Shown: one piece after another, positions 18,794-29,223 of the stretch | How the letters are laid out: each line of letters opens with the position of its first letter | Numbering within the stretch: position 1 is the first letter of the stretch | NCBI RefSeq assembly: GCF_000747525.1 | Contig: NZ_CP009278.1 | Location: 1,488,001-1,552,000, forward strand | Reading direction: 5' to 3' | Source: Sphingobacterium sp. ML3W | GTDB taxonomy: Bacteria > Bacteroidota > Bacteroidia > Sphingobacteriales > Sphingobacteriaceae | DNA length: 64,000 nt | The notes under the pieces: generated by a model | Database searches by the model: none | Told to the model about the DNA's origin: nothing | What the model saw: the letters and a program-made list of their open reading frames with translations, nothing else | Position numbers and translations under genes: made by a program

Positions 18794-18825
18794 CAAAACT
18801 ATATAAAAAATGTCAGAAAGTGCAA
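18794..18825 (-). promoter_or_regulatory. Promoter of AraC gene
   Basis: On the minus strand the -7 box is TAGTTTTG (18801-18794), with TTGC about 20 nt upstream (18825-18822). The ATG at 18770 follows after a short leader. This fits TTTG-N20-TAnnTTTG with a weakened -33 element. Confidence 0.45.
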
Positions 18826-18907
18826 GGATAATGTCAATTCCTTTATTTCTTTCCTTACCTGTAAGGCATACCTTAGTTATTAATTATTAAACTGAATTTA
18901 AACCTTT

Positions 18908-19723
18908 ATGAACACAACCTTAAGCAAAAGCCAGTTGGACTTTTATGATGTTAATGGGTATCTTATTATTGAGGATTTTTTGAATAGCGAAGAGCTTGAG
19001 GTATGGAGAAATGCAGTAACTCGAGCAATAGCGGATAGAAAAGGACTGAAAATACCTGGAAAGAATATCCGCATTGGAGATGATGATGGTATCAATGAAG
19101 ATGCGACCTATTTTAACAACGTATTTGATCAATTGCTTAACCTTTGGCAGACGAGCGAGCGGGTCAAGCGAATTATGTTAGATGAGCGAATAGGTAAAAT
19201 GGCTGCCGAGCTGGCACAGGTAGATGGCATTCGCATATGGCATGATCAGGCATTGATTAAAAAACCATGGGCCAACCCAACTTCTTGGCATTTGGATACT
19301 CCTTTTTGGTCATTCTCTGACCGACGTGCACTCTCTATCTGGGTAGCATTAGATGATGTGACACTAGAAAATGGCTGTTTATTTTTCATTCCCGGATCGC
19401 ATAAACAAACAACATTCAAAAATACGGGAATTGGCAAAAATATGGCCGGAATATTTGAAGACTACCCGCAATTTAAATTAAGTCCAGCTGTACCAGCAAT
19501 GATGAAAGCCGGCTCTTGCTCCTTTCATAATGGATTGACAATACATGGTGCTCATGCGAATATGACACCCGGATTTAGGAGAGCAATGACCTGTGCTTAT
19601 ATGCCGGATGGCAATACCTATAATGGAATACCGAATATATTGCCAGAAGAATATGAAAAGACATTGAAGATAGGAGATTTGTTGGATAACAATAATCAAA
19701 ACCCACTGATTTATAAATTCTGA
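18908..19723 (+). CDS. Phytanoyl-CoA dioxygenase (PhyH)-family Fe(II)/2-oxoglutarate oxygenase
   Basis: A 271-residue cytoplasmic protein with the double-stranded beta-helix of PhyH-type oxygenases. The metal triad is visible as the H-x-D of SWHLDTPFW (His and Asp near 128-130) and the distal His in LTIHGAHAN, with the 2-oxoglutarate-binding Arg in PGFRRAM. The GCLFFIPGSHK strand is also characteristic. The substrate is not known; bacterial members hydroxylate many small molecules. It is 4 bp from the next gene, a TIM-barrel epimerase-like protein, and is divergent from an AraC regulator, so the two may process a product of the glycan locus downstream. Start: ATG at 18908, N-terminus TLSKSQLDFYDVNGYLII as in the family. 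Confidence 0.82.
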   Translation: MNTTLSKSQLDFYDVNGYLIIEDFLNSEELEVWRNAVTRAIADRKGLKIPGKNIRIGDDDGINEDATYFNNVFDQLLNLWQTSERVKRIMLDERIGKMAAELAQVDGIRIWHDQALIKKPWANPTSWHLDTPFWSFSDRRALSIWVALDDVTLENGCLFFIPGSHKQTTFKNTGIGKNMAGIFEDYPQFKLSPAVPAMMKAGSCSFHNGLTIHGAHANMTPGFRRAMTCAYMPDGNTYNGIPNILPEEYEKTLKIGDLLDNNNQNPLIYKF

Positions 19724-19727
19724 TGCG

Positions 19728-20576
19728 ATGGAGATTGATTTTTTTTGTCCTCGTTGGGGATCGGAATCCGTAGGTTGGGGCAAATTTGCCTCTCGGATTA
19801 AAAGAGACGGATTTGCAGGAGTAGAGGTATTCCCTTTGGATAATGCTCTAAAAAATAAGGATATGTTGGCTGTATTGAATGATAATAGGCTTTCATACAT
19901 ACTGCTCCACACTGAACTAAACGAAGGACCAAAGTTTGATCGTTATCTTGACGCATTGGAGCGCAACCTATACGCGCTACTAACTTATCAAGATACAACT
20001 TCGTCACCTGAATTTATAGTTTCACAAACAGGCAGAGAATATTATACGAGGAGTCAGATGGAAACTTGTTTTGTATTGTGCGACCGTATTATGAAGGAGT
20101 CGGGTATCAAGATTATCCATGAAACGCATCGAAATAAATGGTCGTATGCGGCCCATGTAGTCAACGAGTACCTAAAGAATTTCCCTAGCTTGGAGTTGGC
20201 GCTAGATATTTCACATTGGGTATGTGTGTCAGAAAGCTTTCTCGAAGATCAAGAAGATGCCGTTGAAAGAGCGATACAGCATACAAGGCACATACATGCT
20301 CGCGTGGGGTTTCCACAGGGGCCACAGGTCACAGATCCGAGAACAAGGGAAAACCAAGTTGCGTTACAGCATCATCTAGCTTGGTGGGATCGTTGGATAA
20401 AATACCTAAAAGAAGAAGGGGCACAAAGAGCAACAATCACACCCGAATTTGGTCCCAGTCCATATATGTTCTGTTTTCCAAATACATCGAAACCGGTTGC
20501 AGATCAATATCAAATAAATTGTTGGATGAGAGAACTCCTTTATAATCGATATTCAATTGCAGACTTGATACCCTAA
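19728..20576 (+). CDS. Sugar phosphate isomerase/epimerase-like TIM-barrel protein
   Basis: A 282-residue protein resembling AP-endonuclease-2-type TIM barrels (xylose-isomerase-like family). Conserved acidic and His residues at strand ends suggest a divalent-metal site: IIHETHRNK (Glu/His), LALDISHW (Asp, His), HIHARVG (His-x-His) and TPEFGPSPY (Glu). Members isomerise or epimerise sugars or act on related polyols. The start at 19728 follows the preceding stop by 4 bp, so the two are translationally linked. Placement before the SusCD genes suggests a role in handling the released sugar, but no specific reaction can be named. Confidence 0.72.
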   Translation: MEIDFFCPRWGSESVGWGKFASRIKRDGFAGVEVFPLDNALKNKDMLAVLNDNRLSYILLHTELNEGPKFDRYLDALERNLYALLTYQDTTSSPEFIVSQTGREYYTRSQMETCFVLCDRIMKESGIKIIHETHRNKWSYAAHVVNEYLKNFPSLELALDISHWVCVSESFLEDQEDAVERAIQHTRHIHARVGFPQGPQVTDPRTRENQVALQHHLAWWDRWIKYLKEEGAQRATITPEFGPSPYMFCFPNTSKPVADQYQINCWMRELLYNRYSIADLIP

Positions 20577-20917
20577 TTGTATGATGAAATTTTCAATACA
20601 TTTTTTTGATAAAGCCAAGCTACGTAATTTCTAATATGGTCATGTCACCAACATAAGTGAAAAATTAGAATTGTGAAAAGTTCGAGATTCATTGAAGAAG
20701 TTTAGCGTCACCCTTTATGCGCGCGGTAATCCGAAAATGATCTTTTTCAAGTTGCATTAACATGATTATTGTCCTAAAAATTGATTTCGCATAAGGTTAA
20801 GATCTTGTGTTGCTTTCTTATTAAGTGTTTCGCTTATGCTACATAGAGATAAAACCAAATAGACACTAAAAACAAACCATTATTTAATTAATTACCCACC
20901 TAAATTAACAGCAAGTT
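20577..20917. other. Intergenic region before SusC gene
   Basis: This 341-bp stretch has no credible gene. It should carry the SusC promoter, but no good TAnnTTTG box with a -33 partner was found. Long leaders are usual before SusC genes. Confidence 0.4.
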
Positions 20918-23900
20918 ATGAAAAAAAGAAATCGATTGCTCTTTCTAGCAATTAAGTATTACAGGAAAATAAACGTGCAAAAAGTCACAGCGCTAGGGGC
21001 TGTACTGTTTTTGTATCCAGACATTGTGCTCACTGCAAAAGGGGATGCTTTTGGTCAGGAGAAAATAAATGAAATCTCCTATCAGGCTGAGCATAGCGTA
21101 ACAGGGGTCGTTTATGATGAAGATGGGAAAGCAATTATGGGGGCTAGTATAATCGACCTTGGTACTGGAAACAGTATCAGTACTGACGAAGATGGAAAGT
21201 TTTCCATGAAAGTAAAACAGAAAACCATCTTAAAGATTTCCTTCACTGGATTTATCTCACAAGAGATTGAGGTTGAAAAGCAAAAAGAATTCACAATCAC
21301 ACTTCTTAGAGATTTACAAACATTAGATGAAGTTGTCGTAGTAGGATATGGTACTCAAAAGAAAGCAACTTTAACAGGCGCTGTGGTAACGGTTAAAGGT
21401 ACTGACCTCGTTAAAAGTCCCGCTGCAAACGTTACCCAGTCACTTGCAGGGAGGTTACCTGGGGTAGTCATTAATAGCCGTAGTGGGGAACCAGGGAGAG
21501 ACGATCCCTCGATTATGATTAGAGGACGAGGCACTACAGGAGCAACAAATCCCTTGGTTATAATTGACGGTGTCGAACGGGGAGGCTTAGGACAAATAAA
21601 CCCGAATGATATCGAAACGATATCCGTATTGAAAGATGCTTCGGCAGCCATCTATGGTTCCAGAGCAGCAAATGGGGTTATCTTAGTGACGACTAAACGT
21701 GGGGTGAACGGTAAGCCGTCTATTAATCTTTCTTTTAATCAGGGTTTTAGTCAACCGACCAGAAATCCGAAAATGGCCGATTCATACACCTTTGCTAAGA
21801 TATCAAACAACATTGAAAGAGATGAAGGCAGGGAACCCATTTATTCGGACCTTGAACTTCAAAAGTACAAAGACGGCAGTGATCCCAATTACCCGAGTAC
21901 AGACTGGTATTCGTCGCTTGTGCGCACAGCTGCGCCACAACATCGAGGCAATATATCGGTAGCTGGTGGGAGTGATCGGTCAAAGTATTATTTCTCTTTG
22001 GGAGAACTCTCTCAGTCAGGTCAGTATAAGGAAGGTTCAACTAAATTTGGGTCGTATAATTTACGGTCCAATGTAGATGTCGAAGTCACCAACAATCTGA
22101 CCGTGGGTTTAAATATGTCTGGACGTGTTGACAATCGGCATTACCCATTCAGAAGTAACAATGAGCTCAATAGTCATATTTACCTTTATCAACCGAATTG
22201 GCAGGCTTACTGGCCAGGAACGGATTATATGCAACCTTTAAGAGGAAGTGAGAATGCCCATAATTGGGTTACAGATAATGCAGGATTTCATCAGGAAGAT
22301 ACAAGAACTGCTCAAAGTACTCTGTCATTTAAATGGGACGTTCCTTGGGTTAATGGTTTATCTGTCGATGGAAGTGGTAGTTATGATTTTGGAGGTGTTT
22401 ATACCAAAAGATTTGAGACTCCAAGTTATGTTTATCAAATTGATGGTAAGACAGGAGAATATTCCAAACAGTTGTCGGGGATGAGTCCCTCACTGGCCAG
22501 ATTAAATCAAACTAACTATGCCGTTACCCAGAGTTATTTCACTTCGAAAATTAATTATGCTAAACAATTAAACTTGCATCATGTGGGAATAATGGTTGGC
22601 TATGAACAGACCCAAATTAAGAACTCGACCCTAGAAGCGGGTAGGAGTGATTTCTTGTCCATCAGTTTACCAGAAATAAATATGGGAAGTAGCGATAAGA
22701 CTAAACAATCCAATGGAGGTTTTTCTGGTCAGGACGCAAGACAAAATGTGTTTTCGAGGGTAAATTACAATTATGCAGAGAAATATCTGGCGGAGATAAC
22801 GTTAAGAGTCGATGGTTCATCCAAATTTCCGAAAGAAAAGAGATACGGTTTTTTCCCTGGGGTTTCATTAGGATGGAGAATCTCTGAAGAGTCTTTTATG
22901 ACCGACCTCGATTTTATCGATAACTTGAAAATAAGAGGATCATACGGTAAAATGGGTAACGATGCTATTGCAGCATTTCAGTATATGATGACTTATGGCT
23001 TTAATAACAATTATGTCATTGGTAATAATGATGTTTCTGGGTTGGTACAAACTAATGTGCCCAATCCTTTTATTACTTGGGAAACTGCGCGAACATGGAA
23101 TATTGGTTTTGATGCCGGTTTTTGGAATGGTTTATTGGATATCGAATTCGATTATTTCAAATCTAGGCGGTCTGATATTCTGACCAAACGTAATGCGACG
23201 GTACCTGATTATACCGGGTTAAAATTACCTGATGAAAACATTGGAATTGTGGATAATAAGGGTTTTGAGCTTGTGTTATCACATCGGAATACGGTAAATG
23301 CCTTAACTTACAGATTATCGGGTAATGTATCCTTTGCTCGTAATAAAGTTGTATTTGCGGATGAGCAACCTGCAGCAGAGCCCTATCAATATGCCACGGG
23401 TAGGCCATATGGAGCTGCATTGTTATATAAATCAATTGGTGTATTTAGAGACCAAGCGCAAGTTGATGCTACTCCGAATCTACCAGGTACAAAACCTGGA
23501 GACCTCATTTATGAAGATGTCAATAACGATGGTACTATTAATTCGTTAGATCGAATTAGGGTTGATCAAACGAATATCCCTGAGGTAACCTTTGGATTCA
23601 ATGCAAGTGTCGCATATAAAGGGCTTGAACTTTCTGTGCTTTTTCAAGGGCAAGAAAACGTAAAACAATATTTTGGCGGTTGGTTCCCTGTCATGAGTCA
23701 TACCTTCGGTAACTTTCTCGATTGGCGCGCAAATGATAGTTGGTCACCGGATCATGTAGATGCTACTATGCCTCGGGGTAGTACAGCGTTATGGACAACT
23801 AGTACCAATAGCTCATATGCGTCTACTCACTGGTTGAAAGATGCCGGTTTTCTTCGCTTAAAAAATATCGAACTAGGGTATAATCTCCCGTTGAATATCT

Positions 23901-24064
23901 GCAAATCGTTGGGCTTAAAAGCACTCCGTGTAAATGTCAGCGGAAGCAATCTATTTATGATTTACGATAATATGAAAAAAATGGGATTCGATCCAGAGAC
24001 TCAAGATTTCTGGTACTATCCACAGCAACGTGTGTTAAATTTTGGAATGAATTTAACGTTTTAA
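20918..24064 (+). CDS. SusC/RagA-type TonB-dependent outer-membrane transporter
   Basis: A 1048-residue outer-membrane transporter. The N-terminus is followed by a carboxypeptidase-D-like regulatory domain at ~60-130 (VTGVVYDEDGKAIMGASI). Then come the SusC box (LDEVVVVGYGTQKKATLTGAV), the plug domain (VTQSLAGRLPGVVI, PLVIIDGVERG, IETISVLKDASAAIYGSRAANGVILVTTK) and a 22-strand barrel ending in the aromatic NFGMNLTF. It imports oligosaccharides with its SusD partner, energised by TonB/ExbBD. No N-terminal signalling (STN) domain is seen, so regulation is probably by the AraC protein rather than an anti-sigma pair. The signal peptide is unusually long, with a charged KKRNRLLFLAIKYYRK lead. Confidence 0.95.
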   Translation: MKKRNRLLFLAIKYYRKINVQKVTALGAVLFLYPDIVLTAKGDAFGQEKINEISYQAEHSVTGVVYDEDGKAIMGASIIDLGTGNSISTDEDGKFSMKVKQKTILKISFTGFISQEIEVEKQKEFTITLLRDLQTLDEVVVVGYGTQKKATLTGAVVTVKGTDLVKSPAANVTQSLAGRLPGVVINSRSGEPGRDDPSIMIRGRGTTGATNPLVIIDGVERGGLGQINPNDIETISVLKDASAAIYGSRAANGVILVTTKRGVNGKPSINLSFNQGFSQPTRNPKMADSYTFAKISNNIERDEGREPIYSDLELQKYKDGSDPNYPSTDWYSSLVRTAAPQHRGNISVAGGSDRSKYYFSLGELSQSGQYKEGSTKFGSYNLRSNVDVEVTNNLTVGLNMSGRVDNRHYPFRSNNELNSHIYLYQPNWQAYWPGTDYMQPLRGSENAHNWVTDNAGFHQEDTRTAQSTLSFKWDVPWVNGLSVDGSGSYDFGGVYTKRFETPSYVYQIDGKTGEYSKQLSGMSPSLARLNQTNYAVTQSYFTSKINYAKQLNLHHVGIMVGYEQTQIKNSTLEAGRSDFLSISLPEINMGSSDKTKQSNGGFSGQDARQNVFSRVNYNYAEKYLAEITLRVDGSSKFPKEKRYGFFPGVSLGWRISEESFMTDLDFIDNLKIRGSYGKMGNDAIAAFQYMMTYGFNNNYVIGNNDVSGLVQTNVPNPFITWETARTWNIGFDAGFWNGLLDIEFDYFKSRRSDILTKRNATVPDYTGLKLPDENIGIVDNKGFELVLSHRNTVNALTYRLSGNVSFARNKVVFADEQPAAEPYQYATGRPYGAALLYKSIGVFRDQAQVDATPNLPGTKPGDLIYEDVNNDGTINSLDRIRVDQTNIPEVTFGFNASVAYKGLELSVLFQGQENVKQYFGGWFPVMSHTFGNFLDWRANDSWSPDHVDATMPRGSTALWTTSTNSSYASTHWLKDAGFLRLKNIELGYNLPLNICKSLGLKALRVNVSGSNLFMIYDNMKKMGFDPETQDFWYYPQQRVLNFGMNLTF

Positions 24065-24086
24065 TTTTATGTTTAATCCTATAGAA

Positions 24087-25715
24087 ATGAAAAAAATTAT
24101 CTATATCTTATTAATTGTTTTTACGGTGAGCTCTTGCGATGTGCTGGAGTTGAAGCCATTGGACAAACTGTCTGAAGGAGATACATGGTCAGACGCGGCA
24201 TTAGTTCAATTGTATGTGAATGCAAATTATAACGCTATTTTACACGGGTATGAAGATGATGTCTTTGCTGCTGCAAGTGATGAATCCTATGATTTACATA
24301 ATCACGGCAATATGTTCGTTTTACAAAAAGGTGAGGTGACCGCTGATAATATTTCGATGCTCTCTGGTAGGGTTAATTATTGGCAGCTCGGTTTCAGTCA
24401 AATTCGCAATATGAATGTGTTTTTCTCAAAAATACAGGCTGCGCCTATTGATGAGGCTGTTAAGAATATCATGATCGGAGAAATGAAGTTTCTTAGGGCA
24501 TTTGTTTATGCCAATTTAATTTGGAGGTACGGAGGAGTGCCCATTATTACGAAGGTATATGAATTGAATGAGGACTATTCTTTGTCCCGCGATTCGTATG
24601 AGAACGGTGTAGACTTTATCGTTAAAGAATTGGATGAAGCGATTCAGTTACTACCATCAAAGCAAAGTGCTAGTCAGCTTGGTAGAGCGTCGGGTGATGC
24701 GAGTAAAGCACTCAAATCCCGTGTTCTATTGTATGCGGCAAGTAAGTTAAACAATGCTTCAAATGATAAATCCAAATGGCAGGCAGCCTCTGACGCTGCT
24801 CGGGAATTATTGGGGGCCTATGTACTTTATCCAGATTATCAAAATCTGTTTCTGAAAGATAATGATGAAATCATATGGGCATGTTATTTTACTCAGGCCA
24901 ACAGTACGGATTATAATTGGAAAAATGGACGTAATGGAGATGAAGGCGGAAACTTTCAAGGACCGACACAAAATTTGGTCAATGCTTACGAAATGAAAGG
25001 TACCGGACTACTTCCATATCATATTCAAGTGGATGGAACACGAATCGTTAATCAGCTATCGGGCTATGATCCTATGAAACCATATGAAGGTCGTGATCCA
25101 CGATTTTACGCAACCATACTTTATGACGGGTCGATGTGGATGGGACGTGAAACGGAGACATTTAAAGGCGGGTTAGATTCCCCAGAAAGTACTGTTCAAC
25201 CTTGGAATGCCTCGTTGACGGGGTATGCTTTAAAGAAATTTATGAATGAAGACATACCACCCACCGGTAATACAGAGAAGCCAACAAATCCATGGATCTA
25301 TTTCAGATATGCCGAGATTTTGCTAAATTATGCCGAAGCAGAATTTGAATTAGGAAATGAGGGGGTAGCAAGAGAATACCTTAATAAAGTTAGAGACCGA
25401 TTAAGCGTTAAGATGCCACCGGTAAAGGATGCTGGAGAAAAGCTGAGGGAAAGAATCCACAACGAACGTTTGGTAGAATTAGCGTTCGAAGAGCATCGTT
25501 TTTACGATGTTAGACGGTGGATGATTGCAGAAAAAACCGAAAATTTGGATCTGTTAAAAATGACGATATTAAAGCAAGCAGAGAATAAGAAAAACTATAC
25601 GATAAGTGTTTTGTCGGGGGAACGTGATTTTAAAAAACAGCATTATCGACTTCCTATACCACGTGCTGAGATTGACAAAAGCTTAAATAAATTGGCACAA
25701 AACGAAGGTTATTAA
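24087..25715 (+). CDS. SusD/RagB-family glycan-binding lipoprotein
   Basis: A surface lipoprotein of ~542 residues. The signal is MKKIIYILLIVFTVSSC with the lipidated Cys at 17, so the ATG at 24087 is preferred to the ATG at 24069, which would add six residues. SusD features are seen: KPLDKLSEGDTW near the N-terminus, helical TPR-like repeats (MKFLRAFVYANLIWRYGGVPIIT), and the C-terminal block NPWIYFRYAEILLNYAEAEFELG plus RIHNERLVELAFEEHRFYDVRRW. It caps the SusC barrel and captures glycan at the cell surface. It follows SusC directly and precedes a GH106-type enzyme, the usual core of a polysaccharide utilisation locus. Confidence 0.94.
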   Translation: MKKIIYILLIVFTVSSCDVLELKPLDKLSEGDTWSDAALVQLYVNANYNAILHGYEDDVFAAASDESYDLHNHGNMFVLQKGEVTADNISMLSGRVNYWQLGFSQIRNMNVFFSKIQAAPIDEAVKNIMIGEMKFLRAFVYANLIWRYGGVPIITKVYELNEDYSLSRDSYENGVDFIVKELDEAIQLLPSKQSASQLGRASGDASKALKSRVLLYAASKLNNASNDKSKWQAASDAARELLGAYVLYPDYQNLFLKDNDEIIWACYFTQANSTDYNWKNGRNGDEGGNFQGPTQNLVNAYEMKGTGLLPYHIQVDGTRIVNQLSGYDPMKPYEGRDPRFYATILYDGSMWMGRETETFKGGLDSPESTVQPWNASLTGYALKKFMNEDIPPTGNTEKPTNPWIYFRYAEILLNYAEAEFELGNEGVAREYLNKVRDRLSVKMPPVKDAGEKLRERIHNERLVELAFEEHRFYDVRRWMIAEKTENLDLLKMTILKQAENKKNYTISVLSGERDFKKQHYRLPIPRAEIDKSLNKLAQNEGY

Positions 25716-25829
25716 GCATCTACTTATATAAACAGGAGCAGAATTTCTAAAGGTCTGTTCTTGAAAAATCATCCATGTTCTATTAGATGTTGCATAAATT
25801 GATTATAAAAAAAGTTTAAATAATAAAAA

Positions 25830-28800
25830 ATGGAATATTTAAAACGACCCATAATACTTTGTATCGGAATCCTTATTTCCTTTGTCAATCCTTTGTTCGC
25901 TCAAGTTTTGAAAGCGCCTTTTATTCCGTCATACGAGGATATTAACAAACCTTTTGGGCAGCATGATGAGGGTTCCTTTCTGAAGCCATCAAAAGTGAAT
26001 CGTCCTGAAACTTGGTTTCATTATATCGGCGGAAATGTATCGAAGGCAGGGATTACGAAAGATCTGGAGGCCATAGCAACTTCTGGGTTTTCAGGAATCC
26101 ATCTTTTTCATGGCCAGTTCGGAGGCCCTTGGCCAGGTGTAGAACCTCAGATAACAAGCCTTAGTCCAAAATGGGATGATGCAGTACGTCATACCGCCAA
26201 GGAATGTGAACGCCTAGGGTTGCGCTTTACAATGAATAATACACCAGGATGGGCAACTGCTGGTGGCCCGTGGATTGAACCCTCTAACGCGATGCGGAAC
26301 CTGACAGTAAGCCGTACGGATGTAACTGGCGGTAATGCCATTAATCAGCTTCTGTCGCTTCCAGCATTCACTAAAGAGTCTTGGCGCGATTACAAGGAAG
26401 TAGCCGTGCTTGCTTTTCCAACACCACTTGACGATACCGGTCTGCCGCTTGTACCCCAATCCATAAAAAGTAATATTGCTACTGAATGGGAATCTTATTT
26501 GGCGGGGGATGCCAAGGAATCGATGCAGTTGTTACCAACCTCTGCTGATAAACCCCATTGGGTTGAAGTTACTTTTACCGATCCTGTAATGCTTAGGTCA
26601 GTAGAGATGCCCAGTATCAATAGCTTCAATCATGGACAATGTTATGAACCAGGGGTTACTGTTTCAATACAGGCAGTGTTGCCAAATGGGCAATTAAAGG
26701 ACATCCTACGGGCTGATATGCCTCAATCAAATTGGCAAGACGATAAACCGATTACGTTAGCTTGTTCTGAAGTCGCTGGAGTGAATAAATACCGGATCTC
26801 CATTGTCAATAAATACAATATGGCGCTTTCTTCGCTCCGTCTTTTCTCTGCCGCCCGGAAAAATAGTTGGGAGTCGGAGGCGGGTTGGACTTTACGGAGC
26901 ATTCAGCGTTCTGGTCAATCACCCGCTCAATCTTCAAAAGCATTCATTGCACCTAGGCACATACTGGATATTTCCGATAAGATGGATGAAAATGGAAATC
27001 TAAATTGGGTTGCTCCTAGTGGGAATTGGACCATACTTAGAATGGGGCATGTGAATACTGGAGCACGGAATGGTCCAGCTCCTGCTGAAGGTACGGGATG
27101 GGAGGCTAATAAGTTCTCTAAATCTGGTCCTGACGCACACTTTGCAGGGTATATAGGGCGACTTGTAGATCAAAAAGGACCGCTTGCAGGTGGATTATTG
27201 GATGGGATGCTGCTGGATAGCTGGGAGTGCCATACGCAAACTTGGACGGCCAGTATGGAAGATGAATTTAGTCGCGTTGCAAACTATGAACTTCGTAAGT
27301 GGCTTCCAGCAATGTTTGGATATGTCATCGGAGACCACGAAACTACAGCAAGATTTTTGTACGATTGGCGAAGGACTGTGAATGATCTTGTTACTCATAA
27401 TTTTTATGGTCGTATGACCGATTTAGCACATGAAAAGGGGCTATATGTTACTTATGAAACAGCTGCTGGAGATGTTTTTCCAGCGGATATCCTAGAGTAT
27501 TTTAAGTTTGCAGACGTACCGATGGCCGAATTCTGGTTGCCGATGTCTGATGGATTTGTTGGCTCATTAAATTTCAAACCAATTAAGCCCACAGCATCTG
27601 CCGCAAGGATGTATGGGAAACCTCGCGTGGCCGCAGAATCGTTTACAGATATGAGTTTGACATGGGATGAACACTTGGAAGACCTAAAAGAAGCGGCCAA
27701 CATCAATAGCATAGAAGGTGTTTCGCATTTTGTATTCCATACGTATACACACAATCCCCAAACTCCTTTTTTAGCGCCAGGATCATCTTTTGGTGCAGGG
27801 ATCGGTACTCCTTTCGTACGGGGGCAGACATGGTGGAATTATGTTCCAGATTTTCAAGATTATTTAGCGCGATGTAGCTTCATGCTTGAACGCGGAAAAC
27901 CGGTGTCCGATGTATTATGGTATCTCGGAGATGAAATAAACCATAAGCCTGATCAACATGCACCATTTCCAGCAGGATTTAAATACGATTACTGCAACCC
28001 CGATGTGCTGCTGAATCGGCTAAAAGTAGAAAATGGGCTTTTGGTTACACCAGAAGGAATTAGTTATCGTGTATTATGGCTACCGGATGTTCCGTATATG
28101 TTACCTGAAACATTAGAGAAAATACAGACATTGGTACGCGATGGCGCTACAGTTGTCGGCAACCCTCCTAGAGGGCTAGCGACACTTAGAGGTGGCGATG
28201 CTGCCAAGCGACGTTTTAATGACGTTGTGAAAGGTCTATGGGGAAAAGGGAGCAGCAAAGAGCAGAAGATTGGAAAGGGCTATGTTCTTTCTGGTATGTC
28301 GCTCGAGGAAGCATTTTCGGTATTGAAAATAGCTCCTGATGTGATTGGGGGAGATGCATTATGGTCCCATAGGCAGATTGAAGGAGCTGATTGGTACTTT
28401 ATAAGTGCACCCAAGGGGCGTGGTTTTAAGGGCACACTTGATTTTCGCAGCAGTGGAGATGTGCAACTTTGGGATCCTATGACAGGTCGTTCAATGCCGG
28501 TTGAGAGCAACAAGAACGGAGATCGTACAACGGTTAAGATTGATTTAGCTCGTGCCGGTTCGTGTTTCATCGTATTTAGAAAAAAAGATCAAGATCATGT
28601 GTCTCCTGAGTTTAAGCAGAAAATGACGGTTGAAACTTTGCCAATTGAAGGGCGATGGATGCTTGCTTTTCCTACGGGATGGGGAGCTCCTGCAGCATTA
28701 CCATTGACAGACTTAAAACCTTGGAAAGACCTTGATATCGCTCCTGAAGGAAAAGCATTTTCGGGTACAGCGACTTATACGACAACTTTCGATATCAAGA

Positions 28801-29117
28801 AAATCGATCTTGAAGAGCATTATATTCTTGACCTTGGCAATGTAGATATGGCTGCGGCTGTATCGGTCAATGGCGAAAAACCATACAAATTATGGGCAAC
28901 TCCTTATTGTATTGATATTACAGATTGGATTAAAGAAGGTGTAAATACACTTTCTATTGAAGTAACCAGTACGTGGTTCAATCGTCTAGTTTATGATGCT
29001 GGACAAGCTGAAGATAAGCGAAAAACATGGACGGTAGCAGGACCGGACAAAAATTCACCACTACGGAAGTCTGGATTGTTGGGACCTGTAGTCTTGCAGA
29101 TTCAAAAGAGGAAATGA
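25830..29117 (+). CDS. GH106-type glycoside hydrolase (probable alpha-L-rhamnosidase)
   Basis: A 1095-residue secreted enzyme with a signal peptide (IGILISFVNPLFAQ). The N-terminal barrel begins PETWFHYIGGNVSKAGITKDLEA, the pattern of the large "glycosyl hydrolase" family grouped with GH106, and continues through MNNTPGWATAGGPW. The middle holds GLLDGMLLDSWE and the Glu-containing AAESFTDMSLTWDEH, either of which could supply catalytic acids. Residues ~980-1080 form a galactose-binding-like sandwich (GTATYTTTF, WFNRLVYD). It would remove alpha-L-rhamnose from pectic or other plant or microbial glycans in the periplasm or at the surface. It is 114 bp after SusD. Other rhamnosidase-like specificities remain possible. 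Confidence 0.78.
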   Translation: MEYLKRPIILCIGILISFVNPLFAQVLKAPFIPSYEDINKPFGQHDEGSFLKPSKVNRPETWFHYIGGNVSKAGITKDLEAIATSGFSGIHLFHGQFGGPWPGVEPQITSLSPKWDDAVRHTAKECERLGLRFTMNNTPGWATAGGPWIEPSNAMRNLTVSRTDVTGGNAINQLLSLPAFTKESWRDYKEVAVLAFPTPLDDTGLPLVPQSIKSNIATEWESYLAGDAKESMQLLPTSADKPHWVEVTFTDPVMLRSVEMPSINSFNHGQCYEPGVTVSIQAVLPNGQLKDILRADMPQSNWQDDKPITLACSEVAGVNKYRISIVNKYNMALSSLRLFSAARKNSWESEAGWTLRSIQRSGQSPAQSSKAFIAPRHILDISDKMDENGNLNWVAPSGNWTILRMGHVNTGARNGPAPAEGTGWEANKFSKSGPDAHFAGYIGRLVDQKGPLAGGLLDGMLLDSWECHTQTWTASMEDEFSRVANYELRKWLPAMFGYVIGDHETTARFLYDWRRTVNDLVTHNFYGRMTDLAHEKGLYVTYETAAGDVFPADILEYFKFADVPMAEFWLPMSDGFVGSLNFKPIKPTASAARMYGKPRVAAESFTDMSLTWDEHLEDLKEAANINSIEGVSHFVFHTYTHNPQTPFLAPGSSFGAGIGTPFVRGQTWWNYVPDFQDYLARCSFMLERGKPVSDVLWYLGDEINHKPDQHAPFPAGFKYDYCNPDVLLNRLKVENGLLVTPEGISYRVLWLPDVPYMLPETLEKIQTLVRDGATVVGNPPRGLATLRGGDAAKRRFNDVVKGLWGKGSSKEQKIGKGYVLSGMSLEEAFSVLKIAPDVIGGDALWSHRQIEGADWYFISAPKGRGFKGTLDFRSSGDVQLWDPMTGRSMPVESNKNGDRTTVKIDLARAGSCFIVFRKKDQDHVSPEFKQKMTVETLPIEGRWMLAFPTGWGAPAALPLTDLKPWKDLDIAPEGKAFSGTATYTTTFDIKKIDLEEHYILDLGNVDMAAAVSVNGEKPYKLWATPYCIDITDWIKEGVNTLSIEVTSTWFNRLVYDAGQAEDKRKTWTVAGPDKNSPLRKSGLLGPVVLQIQKRK

Positions 29118-29223
29118 TGTGCCTTATAATCAGGTAATTGAAGGATTTAAGCAGGAGGCAATTTGCCGCGGATTAAAATCTTATTTATCGATTAAGATTT
29201 TAATGAGAGAATGAATGGTAGCT

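Noticed and set aside
19478..19912. 144-codon minus-strand frame across the dioxygenase/epimerase junction
   Set aside because: Overlaps two supported genes; low-complexity composition.
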